Assembly: GCA_031265345.1 (NCBI GenBank)
Contig: JAISCU010000429.1
Location: 1-12,709, forward strand
DNA length: 12,709 nt
Direction of reading: 5' to 3'
From: Bifidobacteriaceae bacterium
Lineage (GTDB): Bacteria; Actinomycetota; Actinomycetes; Actinomycetales; WQXJ01
The translations under genes were made by a program, and so were the position numbers. The stretch's first letter is position 1, and each line of letters starts with the position of its first letter. Of the stretch, positions 4,559-11,533 are shown in pieces. A model generated the notes under the pieces. It ran no database searches and was not told the origin of the DNA. It saw only the letters and a program-made list of their open reading frames with translations.

Positions 4559-4563
4559 TCGCC

Positions 4564-4890
4564 GTGTCCGAGGCGCGTTTGAGTGTCCGGGTTGATTCCG
4601 ACGTGAAAGAGCGAGCCGAATCGATATTCAAGGGTATGGGTTTGACTCTCAGCGCAGGAGTGAGCGCCTTCCTCTATCGGGTGGTCCAGGACCAAGCAAT
4701 TCCGTTCACGCTGGCTGTCAAGCCTCCTAAGTCCGCGTCGATCAGGACTCTCGAAGATCGCGCCCGGGCCGCAGTCGAAGATGCGGAGTCCCGCCTCACC
4801 GCTTCAGGAGCGCCGGTCGCCCTGTATGACGCGGATCGCAGACGCCCATACCTACGCTACCCAGACGGTCGCACGGACTACGATCTGTGA
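4564..4890 (+). CDS. RelB/DinJ-family antitoxin, partner of a Zeta-type toxin
   Basis: This is a 108-residue protein with a GTG start. The first 48 residues (ARLSVRVDSDVKERAESIFK, then GMGLTLSAGVSAFLYRVVQD and QAIPF) match the RelB/DinJ ribbon-helix-helix domain very well, including the characteristic GLTLSxxVxxFL segment and the IPF ending. The C-terminal half is charged and helical (RTLEDRARAAVEDAESRL), then ends in RRPYLRYPDGRTDYDL, probably a toxin-wrapping tail. The stop overlaps the start of the downstream toxin (GTGA). RelB antitoxins normally pair with RelE or YafQ-type ribonucleases; here the next gene encodes a P-loop kinase of the Zeta family. It should form a complex with that toxin and repress its own promoter. 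Confidence 0.8.
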   Translation: MSEARLSVRVDSDVKERAESIFKGMGLTLSAGVSAFLYRVVQDQAIPFTLAVKPPKSASIRTLEDRARAAVEDAESRLTASGAPVALYDADRRRPYLRYPDGRTDYDL

Positions 4891-5441
4891 GTCCCCTCCC
4901 CCGCGTCCTGGTCTTCGCGGGTCCCAACGGATCGGGCAAGAGCACCATAACCCGAGCCTGGCACATAGTTGGGGTCTACATAAACGCCGATGACATCAAG
5001 GCCGCTAGCCAATGCTCGGACCTTGACGCGGCCGAAGCGGCGGAACAGGCTCGCCGAAGCTGCCTGATTCACCGCCGGGATTTCACCTTCGAAACCGTAC
5101 TGTCGACCCGGCGCAACATGGTCATCCTGCAAGACGCCAAAGAACTGGGCTATCAGGTGACGGGCGTATTCGTGATCACCGTATCTGCTGACATCAACGT
5201 GGCTCGCGTTCGGAGCCGGGTCCTTGGCGGCGGCCACGACGTCCCGCCCGACAAGACGAAGGCACGGTATTCCGCGTCCTTGGCGAATTTGCCCGAGTTC
5301 GTCGGCCTGTGCGACGAAGCTTGGGTTTTCGACAACACGGACCTCCCGACCGTTGTCTACACCAGGAGCGACGGAGAAGAGACATACTTCCCCAACGACT
5401 ACTGGGACGAAGCCAGCCTTCGCTCACTCATCCGTCCGTGA
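4887..5441 (+). CDS. Zeta-toxin-family P-loop kinase
   Basis: This is a 184-residue protein. It opens with VLVFAGPNGSGKST, a Walker A motif at 12-19. YINADDI (31-37) carries the substrate-side Asp residues, and FTFETVLST (66-74) matches the FETTLS motif of Zeta-like kinases. RVRSRVLGGGHDVPPDK (106-122) followed by ARY provides the basic, lid-like segment. Characterised Zeta toxins phosphorylate UDP-GlcNAc and so block cell-wall synthesis; the smaller COG4185-type relatives to which this belongs have less certain substrates. The GTG at 4887 overlaps the antitoxin stop. The gene converges with der, with only 21 bases between the two stop codons and no obvious terminator. All expected core motifs are intact. 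Confidence 0.8.
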   Translation: MSPLPRVLVFAGPNGSGKSTITRAWHIVGVYINADDIKAASQCSDLDAAEAAEQARRSCLIHRRDFTFETVLSTRRNMVILQDAKELGYQVTGVFVITVSADINVARVRSRVLGGGHDVPPDKTKARYSASLANLPEFVGLCDEAWVFDNTDLPTVVYTRSDGEETYFPNDYWDEASLRSLIRP

Positions 5442-5462
5442 TGGGGTCATACTCACCGATGA

Positions 5463-6932
5463 TCACCGGCGCCGTTTCTCGCGGACGCGCACCGAGATTT
5501 GGATCGGGGTGCCGGTGACGTCGAACGACTCGCGCAGCGACCGTTCCAGGAACCGCCGGTAGGGCGCCTCCAGGAAGCCCGTCGTGAACAGCACGAACCG
5601 GGGCGGGCGGGAAGCGGCCTGGGTGGCGAACAAGACGCGCGGCTGCTTGCCACCCCGTAGGGGATGCGGATGGGCGGCCACCACCTGGCCCAGGAACGAG
5701 TTCAACTGCCCGGTCGTGATCCGCCGCTCCCAGTTGGCCAGCGACGTGTCCAACGCCCTGGTCAATCGATCCACCCGGCGACCAGTCAGAGCCGACAGGT
5801 TGACCCTCGGCGCCCAGGACCACGGCGCCAGATCCTGCTCGATCGACCTCTCCAGGTAGAACCGGCGCTCGGAGTCCATCAGGTCCCATTTGTTGAAGGC
5901 GATCACCAGCGCCCGGCCCGCCTCGGACGCCATCGACAGGATACGCACGTCCTGTTCGGCCAGGTCGTCGGAGGAATCGATCAGCGCCACCGCGACCTCG
6001 GCCCGCTCCAGCGCCGCCTGCGTGCGCAGCGAGGCGTAGAAATCCGCACCTTGGACCCGATGGATGCGGCGACGGATACCAGCCGTGTCCACGAACCGCC
6101 AGTCCCGGCCCTCCAATCGCACCAGTTCGTCGACCGGGTCGCGAGTGGTGCCGGCCAGCGGATCGACCACTGATCGTTCCGCCCCGGCCAGCTTGTTCAG
6201 CAGCGACGATTTCCCCACGTTGGGCCGCCCGATCAGGGCCACGCGCCGCACTCCCGGCGGGTCGGTGAGCACCGGGCCGCGACCCGAACCGGCGCGCAGG
6301 GCCGCGACGGCGGCATCGAGCAACTCCCCCACGCCCCGCCCGTGCAGAGCCGACACCGGATAAGGCTCCCCCAGGCCGAGTCCCCAGAGCCGGGCCGCGT
6401 CAGGCTCGCCCACCGCGCTGTCCACCTTGTTGGCCGCCAGCACCACCGGCTTGCCCGACCGGCGCAACATCCGGACCAAGGACGCGTCGGTGTCGGTGAT
6501 CCCGACGGCGGCGTCCACCACCAGCACAGCCGCGTCCGCCAGCTCGACCGCCAACTCGGCCTGCTCGGCCACCCGCGCGGCAAGGCCGGCCACGTCGACC
6601 TCCCAGCCGCCGGTGTCCACGACGGAGAAGTTCAGGCCCGCCCACTCGGCGGGGTACGACACGCGGTCGCGCGTCACGCCCGGCTGGTCCTGCACCACCG
6701 CCGCGCGCCGTCCCAGTATCCGGTTGACCAGGGTCGATTTCCCTACGTTCGGCCGGCCCACAATTGCCAACGCCCCGCACGATGCCGCTGGCTCGGCCTC
6801 CCGCGCACCACCGGACCCCTCCAACAGGGCCAGGTCTTCCGGCGCCAGATCGTACTCATCGAGGGCCGAACGCAGGGCTCTGGTCTGGTCCGGGGCCTCG
6901 GCCCCGTCGGCCGGCTCAGTCATCTCCGTCAT
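5463..6932 (-). CDS. der: Ribosome assembly GTPase Der (EngA)
   Basis: This 489-residue protein has the tandem GTPase domains unique to Der. Domain 1 has GRPNVGKS (59-66), DTGG (106-109) and NKVD (168-171). Domain 2 has GRPNVGKS (235-242), DTAG (282-285) and NKWD (347-350). A KH-like domain follows from about 390, with the family motif [11 protein letters not shown]. Der binds the large ribosomal subunit and is required for its maturation. About 50 residues of acidic, probably disordered sequence precede domain 1, a common actinobacterial extension. The ATG at 6932 overlaps the upstream acyltransferase stop (ATGA) and has GGAGG about eight bases before it. It is the last gene of the core operon. 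Confidence 0.97.
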   Translation of the reverse strand: MTEMTEPADGAEAPDQTRALRSALDEYDLAPEDLALLEGSGGAREAEPAASCGALAIVGRPNVGKSTLVNRILGRRAAVVQDQPGVTRDRVSYPAEWAGLNFSVVDTGGWEVDVAGLAARVAEQAELAVELADAAVLVVDAAVGITDTDASLVRMLRRSGKPVVLAANKVDSAVGEPDAARLWGLGLGEPYPVSALHGRGVGELLDAAVAALRAGSGRGPVLTDPPGVRRVALIGRPNVGKSSLLNKLAGAERSVVDPLAGTTRDPVDELVRLEGRDWRFVDTAGIRRRIHRVQGADFYASLRTQAALERAEVAVALIDSSDDLAEQDVRILSMASEAGRALVIAFNKWDLMDSERRFYLERSIEQDLAPWSWAPRVNLSALTGRRVDRLTRALDTSLANWERRITTGQLNSFLGQVVAAHPHPLRGGKQPRVLFATQAASRPPRFVLFTTGFLEAPYRRFLERSLRESFDVTGTPIQISVRVREKRRR

Positions 6933-7618
6933 TTCAGTCTCCTCCCGGAGTCGGTCGGCAGCCCGATGCCACTCGTTGACACCGCCGCCTCCACATGGGC
7001 CGCCAAAGCCGGGCCTATCTGCGCCAGGGCCGCTGTGATGCGCTCACGACGTGGGGCGGCATCGTCCATGTCAAGAGCCAGGGGCGCGCCGAACGAGACG
7101 TGGACGCGGCGGCGGAAAGGCGGGAACTTGGAGGCGCTCTCCCCCTGTCGGCGCGTCCCCAAGCAGGCGAACGGGATCACCGGCGCGCCGGAATTGACCG
7201 CCAACCAAGCCACGCCAGGATGAATCGAACGCATCTTGCCGTCGCCGCGCGTGCCCTCGGGGAAGATCCCCACCAAGCTCCCCCGCTGCAGCAGGGACTG
7301 GCAGACGCGCAGGGCGTCGCGGCCGTTGTCCTTGGCCAGCGGCACCTGACCAGCGGCTTTCAGAATCTTCCCGCCCAGGCCTTGGCCCAGCGCCCATTTC
7401 ATGATGAAATGCACCCCTCGCGGCGAGGCGCCCAGCACCACCGGGCCGTCGACCAGGCCGGTATGGTTCCCGGCCAGGATCGCGGGGCCGGACCTCGGCA
7501 CGTTGGAACGTCCGGTCACCTTGGTCGCCAGCCAGATGTGGTCCAGGACCCAAGCCACCAGCCTGGCCCATCCGGCCTGCCAGCGACCCGGCAGTTCTGG
7601 GCCGTTAGACGCGCTCAT
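6929..7618 (-). CDS. 1-acyl-sn-glycerol-3-phosphate acyltransferase family protein (PlsC-like)
   Basis: This is a 229-residue protein. NHTGLVDG (51-58) is the catalytic H-x4-D motif, with His52 and Asp57. FPEGTR (119-124) is the acyl-acceptor binding motif, and APVIPF (145-150) is motif IV. Together they identify the PlsC-like acyltransferases, which add the second fatty acid to lysophosphatidic acid in phospholipid synthesis at the inner membrane face. An amphipathic N-terminal segment ([17 protein letters not shown]) may anchor it to the membrane. It overlaps cmk at its start and der at its end, by four bases each. An acyltransferase between cmk and der is a known actinobacterial arrangement. 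Which acyl acceptor it uses cannot be read from the sequence. Confidence 0.9.
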   Translation of the reverse strand: MSASNGPELPGRWQAGWARLVAWVLDHIWLATKVTGRSNVPRSGPAILAGNHTGLVDGPVVLGASPRGVHFIMKWALGQGLGGKILKAAGQVPLAKDNGRDALRVCQSLLQRGSLVGIFPEGTRGDGKMRSIHPGVAWLAVNSGAPVIPFACLGTRRQGESASKFPPFRRRVHVSFGAPLALDMDDAAPRRERITAALAQIGPALAAHVEAAVSTSGIGLPTDSGRRLK

Positions 7619-8277
7619 GCTTGCGTCACCAGGTCCAAGACGGCGGCCACGGTCTGGTCCACCGTCAAATCGGACGAGTCGATCAGGGCCACACCGGGCG
7701 GCGCCTCCATGAATTGCGCCACCGTCGAATCGTCGCGGTCGCGGCGCACCACTTCATCCCTGGTGGCGGCGACGGCACCGGGGTCGGCCTGGCCCAGCTG
7801 GTCGAGCGCCCGCCTGCGCAGCCGCGCGGCCTCGGAGGCGGTGATGAGGACTCGCACGTCGGCGTCCGGCGCCACGACAGTCGTGATGTCACGCCCCTCG
7901 ACCACGATCCCCGGCTGGCCGTGCGCGGCCACGATCGCCTGTTGGGCGGCCACCAGCACATGCCGCACGGGCACAACCGTCGACACCCGTGAGACGATGC
8001 CGCTCACCCGGCTCGTCCGGATCAGCTCGGTCACGTCCTGGCCGGCCAGGCGGACGCTCGCGTCCGTGGGGTCCAAGGAGATCTCCAACGGCATCTGCTC
8101 CACCAGGCTCGGCAGCTCGGCGGGCTGGTCCAGCAACCCGGCGCGCTCGGCCCACACGGCGGCCGCCCGGTACATGGCGCCGGTGTCGAGGTACGCCAGC
8201 CCGAGTCTGGCGGCCACGGCCTTCGCGACGGTCGACTTGCCCGAGCCGGACGGCCCGTCGATAGCGATAACGGTCAC
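7615..8277 (-). CDS. cmk: Cytidylate kinase
   Basis: This is a 220-residue protein, the normal length. IAIDGPSGSGKST (4-16) is the P-loop, LDTGAMYRAAA (30-40) is the NMP-binding entry, and EGRDI (127-131) with RRDRDDSTV (178-186) are further cytidylate kinase signatures. It phosphorylates CMP and dCMP with ATP, recycling nucleotides from RNA turnover and lipid synthesis. The start is a GTG that overlaps the tyrA stop (GTGA), and its stop overlaps the acyltransferase ATG. All key motifs are intact. Confidence 0.97.
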   Translation of the reverse strand: MTVIAIDGPSGSGKSTVAKAVAARLGLAYLDTGAMYRAAAVWAERAGLLDQPAELPSLVEQMPLEISLDPTDASVRLAGQDVTELIRTSRVSGIVSRVSTVVPVRHVLVAAQQAIVAAHGQPGIVVEGRDITTVVAPDADVRVLITASEAARLRRRALDQLGQADPGAVAATRDEVVRRDRDDSTVAQFMEAPPGVALIDSSDLTVDQTVAAVLDLVTQA

Positions 8278-9503
8278 TTCAGAATCCTCCAGCCGTGGTC
8301 TTCTAGATCGGCGGCCAAGCGCGGCCCGGCGCCTTGCGGCACGGAAATCTGGGCCAAGCCGACCAGTTGCCCGGCGCCGTGCTCCAGGGCCAGGTCCTCC
8401 AAGTTCACTCCGATTCTGCCCATTTCCTGGAACAGCCGCCCCAATTCGCCTGGTTTGTCCGGCACCATCACTGTGACCTTGTCGAATTGCCGCTTGGCCC
8501 CGCCGTGCTTGCCGGGGATGCGTTCGACCCCGCGGTTGCCCTCATCCATGAGCGCTGTCAGTTCGACCAGCGCGCGACCCAGGCTGGCTGGCCGGGCGCC
8601 GAGCTCGAGCGCGTCGATGGCGTGGTCCAAGTCTGCGCGGACCTCGCGCAGCACCGCCGCCACGGCCGGGCCGTTCCCCGCCAGGATCGCCGACCACAGA
8701 TTCGCGTTCGAGGCCGCGATCCGGGTCATGTCCCGCAACCCCTGCCCGGCCAGGTCCAACGCCCCCGCCTCGGCGGCGGTCAATCGTTTGGCTGTGAGGC
8801 TGGAGAGGACCTGCGGGACGTGCGACACGAGGGCCACGGCGCGATCATGCGCTTCGGCCGAGAGGTAGGCCGGATGCGCGCCGAGGTCGCTGGCGAGCTC
8901 GCGGATCTGCAGCACAGCGGCGGGGCGGCTGCCGGGCGCTGCGGCTATCACCCACGGCCGTCCCACGAACAGGTCAGCCGTGGCGGCTGCCGGGCCGGTC
9001 CTCTCGCGTCCCGCCATCGGATGCGAGCCGACGTAACGGTCGAGTTCCACCCCGCTTTGGATCAGTTCCTCGAGGATGATCGCCTTGACCGAGGCCAGGT
9101 CCGTGACGATGGCCTCCGGGAAGCTCCGCAGCTGCGCGGCCACCACCGTCGCGGTCACATCCGGGGGCGCGGCCACGACCACCAGTTTCGGGTCCGCGTC
9201 ATCCGGGCGGCGGGGCCGTCCCGCTCCGATCTGCACGGCCACCGCCTCAGCGGTCGGCGAGGGGTCCTCCAACGTGACGACGATGCCGTGCCCCGCCAGC
9301 CCCAGCCCCACCGACGCCCCCATCAGACCGGCACCGACAATATGGACCGGCCCCGTGGTGGCCGCGTGGCCGGTCGCCGCCCCAACCGAAATGGGGACTG
9401 TCCCCAACTCTGGTTCTTCGACGGCGCCTAGTTGCGGCGTGGGGCCTGGCGACGGGGCGGAACCTGGCCGCGCGGCATCGTCCAACGGTTTCGGGGAATT
9501 CAC
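8274..9503 (-). CDS. tyrA: Prephenate (or arogenate) dehydrogenase with C-terminal ACT domain
   Basis: With the GTG at 9503 this is a 409-residue protein. VHIVGAGLMGASVGLGL (53-69) is the NAD(P)-binding Rossmann motif, TDLASVK (134-140) and SHPMAGRE (160-167) are TyrA signatures, and residues about 342-409 (KVTVMVPDKPGELGRLFQEM and on) form an ACT regulatory domain, which in relatives senses tyrosine or phenylalanine. It catalyses the oxidative decarboxylation step of tyrosine synthesis. The frame is open to 9557, but the GTG at 9503 overlaps the rluB stop (GTGA), matching the coupling seen at every other junction here. The first 50 residues are Pro/Ala-rich and probably disordered. Prephenate versus arogenate preference cannot be told. 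Confidence 0.93.
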   Translation of the reverse strand: MNSPKPLDDAARPGSAPSPGPTPQLGAVEEPELGTVPISVGAATGHAATTGPVHIVGAGLMGASVGLGLAGHGIVVTLEDPSPTAEAVAVQIGAGRPRRPDDADPKLVVVAAPPDVTATVVAAQLRSFPEAIVTDLASVKAIILEELIQSGVELDRYVGSHPMAGRERTGPAAATADLFVGRPWVIAAAPGSRPAAVLQIRELASDLGAHPAYLSAEAHDRAVALVSHVPQVLSSLTAKRLTAAEAGALDLAGQGLRDMTRIAASNANLWSAILAGNGPAVAAVLREVRADLDHAIDALELGARPASLGRALVELTALMDEGNRGVERIPGKHGGAKRQFDKVTVMVPDKPGELGRLFQEMGRIGVNLEDLALEHGAGQLVGLAQISVPQGAGPRLAADLEDHGWRILK

Positions 9504-10450
9504 AGGCCGGCGGCCTTCTTCAACGCGGCCAACTCGGGACCGGCCAGGACGCGCCACCGGCCGGGCCTGAGCTCGCCCAACGTGATGTTTCCGACGCGGG
9601 TCCGGACGAGCCGGGTGACGCGGTAGCCGACCGCTCCGAACAGGCGGCGGACAATCCGGTTGCGGCCGGAATGCAGCGTCAGCTCGACCTGGGTGTAGCC
9701 GGGGATCGCGTCGATCAGGCGGAACGAGTCGACCTGGGCGAAGCCGTCGTCCAACTCGACGCCTTCGCGCAACTGTCTGCCGACGCCCGGCCGGACGCGC
9801 CCCTCGACCGTCGCCAGATAGGTCTTGGGGACCTCGTGGGAGGGGTGCGACAGGGCGTTGGCGAGCGCGCCGTCGTTCGTGAGCAGGATCAGGCCCTCCG
9901 AATCGCGGTCCAACCGGCCCACATGGAAGAGCCGCTCGGGCCGGGACTCGACCAGGGTGGCGAGGGTGGGGCGGTCCTCGGGATCGTCCATCGTGGAGAC
10001 CACGCCCTTCGGCTTGTTGAGCGCCAGGGTGATCTTGGACGGATCGGTCTCCACCAGCAGCCCGTCAACCTCGATACGACGCTTGGCCGGGTCCACCTTG
10101 ATCCCCAGCTCCCGCACTCTGATGCCGTCCACTTCGACCCGCCCGGCCTCGATCAGGGCCTCCGAGCCTCGGCGCGACGCCACACCCGCCTCGGAGAGGA
10201 TTTTCTGGAGGCGGATGCCGTCCTCGTCGTAGGGGGGCTCCGCGTAGCGGTCGTGGCGGTCGTAGCGGTCCCGGCGCGAGTCGTGGCGGTCCTGAGGCGA
10301 GTCGTAGCGTTCCCGACCCCGGTTCTTTCCGCCGCCTGCGCGCCCGCGCCCGCCGCCTGCGCCGCCGGGTCGGCGCTCCGGACCGCGCCCGTATCGCCCC
10401 TGACTCTGGCCGTCGCTGTCGAAGGATCGGCGCGGGCGCGCTGGACTCAT
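9500..10450 (-). CDS. rluB: 23S rRNA pseudouridine synthase RluB-type (RsuA family)
   Basis: With the ATG at 10450 this is a 316-residue protein. Residues 78-110 (IRLQKILSEAGVASRRGSEA and on) are an S4 RNA-binding domain. GRLDRDSEGLILLTNDG (178-194) is the catalytic motif, with nucleophile Asp181, and NKPKGVVST (145-153) and SGRNRIVRRLF (261-271) are further RsuA-family signatures. RluB makes a pseudouridine in helix 80-93 region rRNA of the large subunit. The first 75 residues are rich in Arg, Gly and Asp with short repeats (RHDSRRDRYDRHDRY), probably a disordered RNA-binding tail. The start is chosen because AGGAG lies eight bases upstream; the frame is open to 10678 without a better site. 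It is the first gene of the core operon. Confidence 0.93.
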   Translation of the reverse strand: MSPARPRRSFDSDGQSQGRYGRGPERRPGGAGGGRGRAGGGKNRGRERYDSPQDRHDSRRDRYDRHDRYAEPPYDEDGIRLQKILSEAGVASRRGSEALIEAGRVEVDGIRVRELGIKVDPAKRRIEVDGLLVETDPSKITLALNKPKGVVSTMDDPEDRPTLATLVESRPERLFHVGRLDRDSEGLILLTNDGALANALSHPSHEVPKTYLATVEGRVRPGVGRQLREGVELDDGFAQVDSFRLIDAIPGYTQVELTLHSGRNRIVRRLFGAVGYRVTRLVRTRVGNITLGELRPGRWRVLAGPELAALKKAAGL

Positions 10451-10469
10451 GTGGACTACTCCTGATTGG

Positions 10470-10489
10470 GCCGGGATCACCGCCCCGGC
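10470..10489 (-). promoter_or_regulatory. Hairpin in the rluB leader
   Basis: GCCGGG and CCCGGC form a perfect 6-bp stem with an 8-base loop about 20 bases upstream of the rluB start. It lies in the 119-bp gap between vapC and rluB. No U-tract follows, so it is not a classical terminator. A TATTAA at 10549-10554 (minus strand) is a possible -10 for a separate rluB promoter, but no good -35 is visible. Confidence 0.3.
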
Positions 10490-10569
10490 TAAGCATTGGC
10501 TGAAACTGTGCGGCGTTGTGGTGGAGCCGTCCGGCCCCGCGCCGCGACTTAATAGGCTAGCCGATACTG

Positions 10570-10974
10570 CTACAGCGGCACTATCAGGGCGCGGTCGCCG
10601 AGGAGCAGCCACCAATCGTCGGGATCCGAGGTGTAGACGGCTGGGCGGCCCGGAAGGCGCAAGGCCAACGCCGCACAAGCCGCGTCGATGGCGTGGGAAT
10701 GGCCTGCGACGCCCGCCGATCGCATCAAGTTCAGGCCCATCATGCCGTCTTCACGGGTGACTTCTTCGACGCTATAGAGGCGGGACAACACATAGTTCAA
10801 GTGAGCACGATCGATCCGACCATGCGCCGCCTCCATCACAGTCAGAATCGACGCGAACACGGGCACATCGCGGCTCCGAGCCCGTTCCATCATCGCGCCC
10901 ATGCCTCTGTCGCGCCGCAACAACAGCGACAGGCCTTGGCAATCCAGGAGGATCGAGTCGGCGGGGATCCTCAC
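10570..10974 (-). CDS. vapC: VapC-like PIN-domain toxin
   Basis: This 134-residue protein starts with a GTG at 10974 that overlaps the antitoxin stop (GTGA). SILLDCQGLSLLL (7-19) supplies Asp11, ASILTVMEAAHG (41-52) supplies Glu48, HAIDAACAALAL (94-105) supplies Asp97, and VYTSDPDDW (113-121) supplies Asp117. These are the four acidic positions of an active PIN ribonuclease, all present. The pattern LLDxxGLSxLLRRDR with a late TSDPxD is typical of a group of actinobacterial PIN proteins. It lies upstream of, and in the same direction as, rluB, so read-through into the core operon is possible. The RNA target is unknown. Confidence 0.8.
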   Translation of the reverse strand: MRIPADSILLDCQGLSLLLRRDRGMGAMMERARSRDVPVFASILTVMEAAHGRIDRAHLNYVLSRLYSVEEVTREDGMMGLNLMRSAGVAGHSHAIDAACAALALRLPGRPAVYTSDPDDWWLLLGDRALIVPL

Positions 10975-11228
10975 GCTGCGTGCGCCACGGGTTCATACTC
11001 CGTGGACCATTGCCGGTCGATAGCGGCCAACTCCTCCTGGGTGTAGGGGCCGCCTGTCTTGGCCGCGATGTCCGCGGCGAGCTCCCCCAGTCCCTGCATG
11101 TGCAACCGATGGCGCGCGGCCTCCGTCATGAACTCAGACACCCCGCCTCTCCCCGCCACCCTGCGAACGGATTCAGCGACTTCAATGGGCATGGACACTG
11201 TGATCGTCGTGGTCCTTCTGTCTGTCAC
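10971..11228 (-). CDS. vapB: VapB-like ribbon-helix-helix antitoxin
   Basis: This is an 85-residue protein starting with a GTG at 11228. Residues 5-42 (RTTTITVSMPIEVAESVRRV and on to VSEFMTEAARHRL) form a ribbon-helix-helix domain. The remainder, with LAADIAAKTGGPYTQEELAA, is the toxin-binding arm. The frame is open to 11315, but a -10-like TATACT lies seven bases before this GTG, supporting a leaderless start here, and the shorter form has the family length. The stop overlaps the vapC start. It should neutralise VapC and repress the operon. Confidence 0.75.
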   Translation of the reverse strand: MTDRRTTTITVSMPIEVAESVRRVAGRGGVSEFMTEAARHRLHMQGLGELAADIAAKTGGPYTQEELAAIDRQWSTEYEPVAHAA

Positions 11229-11235
11229 GTTCCGA

Positions 11236-11241
11236 AGTATA
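11236..11241 (-). promoter_or_regulatory. Candidate -10 hexamer TATACT, leaderless start of the second vapBC
   Basis: On the minus strand TATACT is followed by seven bases and the GTG at 11228, so the transcript would begin at the start codon. There is no Shine-Dalgarno sequence. No clear -35 is seen. Confidence 0.45.
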
Positions 11242-11533
11242 ACAACTCTGATAAGAACCCCCACGGTGTGTAGGGCTCGGACGATGCCGCTCTCCCGGCC
11301 CATCGGCATCGGCAAAGCGCGTTGTTGTTCTGCGCCTGGTTGGCGCGTCGTGGCTGGTCATCGTCGTGGTGCGGTGGGTTCGTCCGGGTCGGGCCTTCCA
11401 GGTGTGGGCGGGTTGGGCGTCAGGGCGCGCCGATGCTTTCGCTGGTCGGCGGGTCGTCGTGTTGGCCTGGCGGTCGGCTGTCGTGTTGTCCGGTGGGCTG
11501 GCCGGGCGAGGGTTGACCAGATGGTCGGCGTGG
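11242..11533. other. Gap between vapBC and the HNH gene; no gene seen
   Basis: This is GC-rich, G/T-biased sequence on the plus strand. It has open frames on both strands but no recognisable domain and no good start. It is downstream of the HNH gene and upstream of the vapBC promoter, so it may simply hold a terminator and promoter region; no strong hairpin was identified. Confidence 0.35.

Noticed and set aside
5584..9626. Long plus-strand open frames opposite der, the acyltransferase gene, cmk and tyrA
   Set aside because: They are antisense shadows of clearly identified conserved genes and show no domain of their own.
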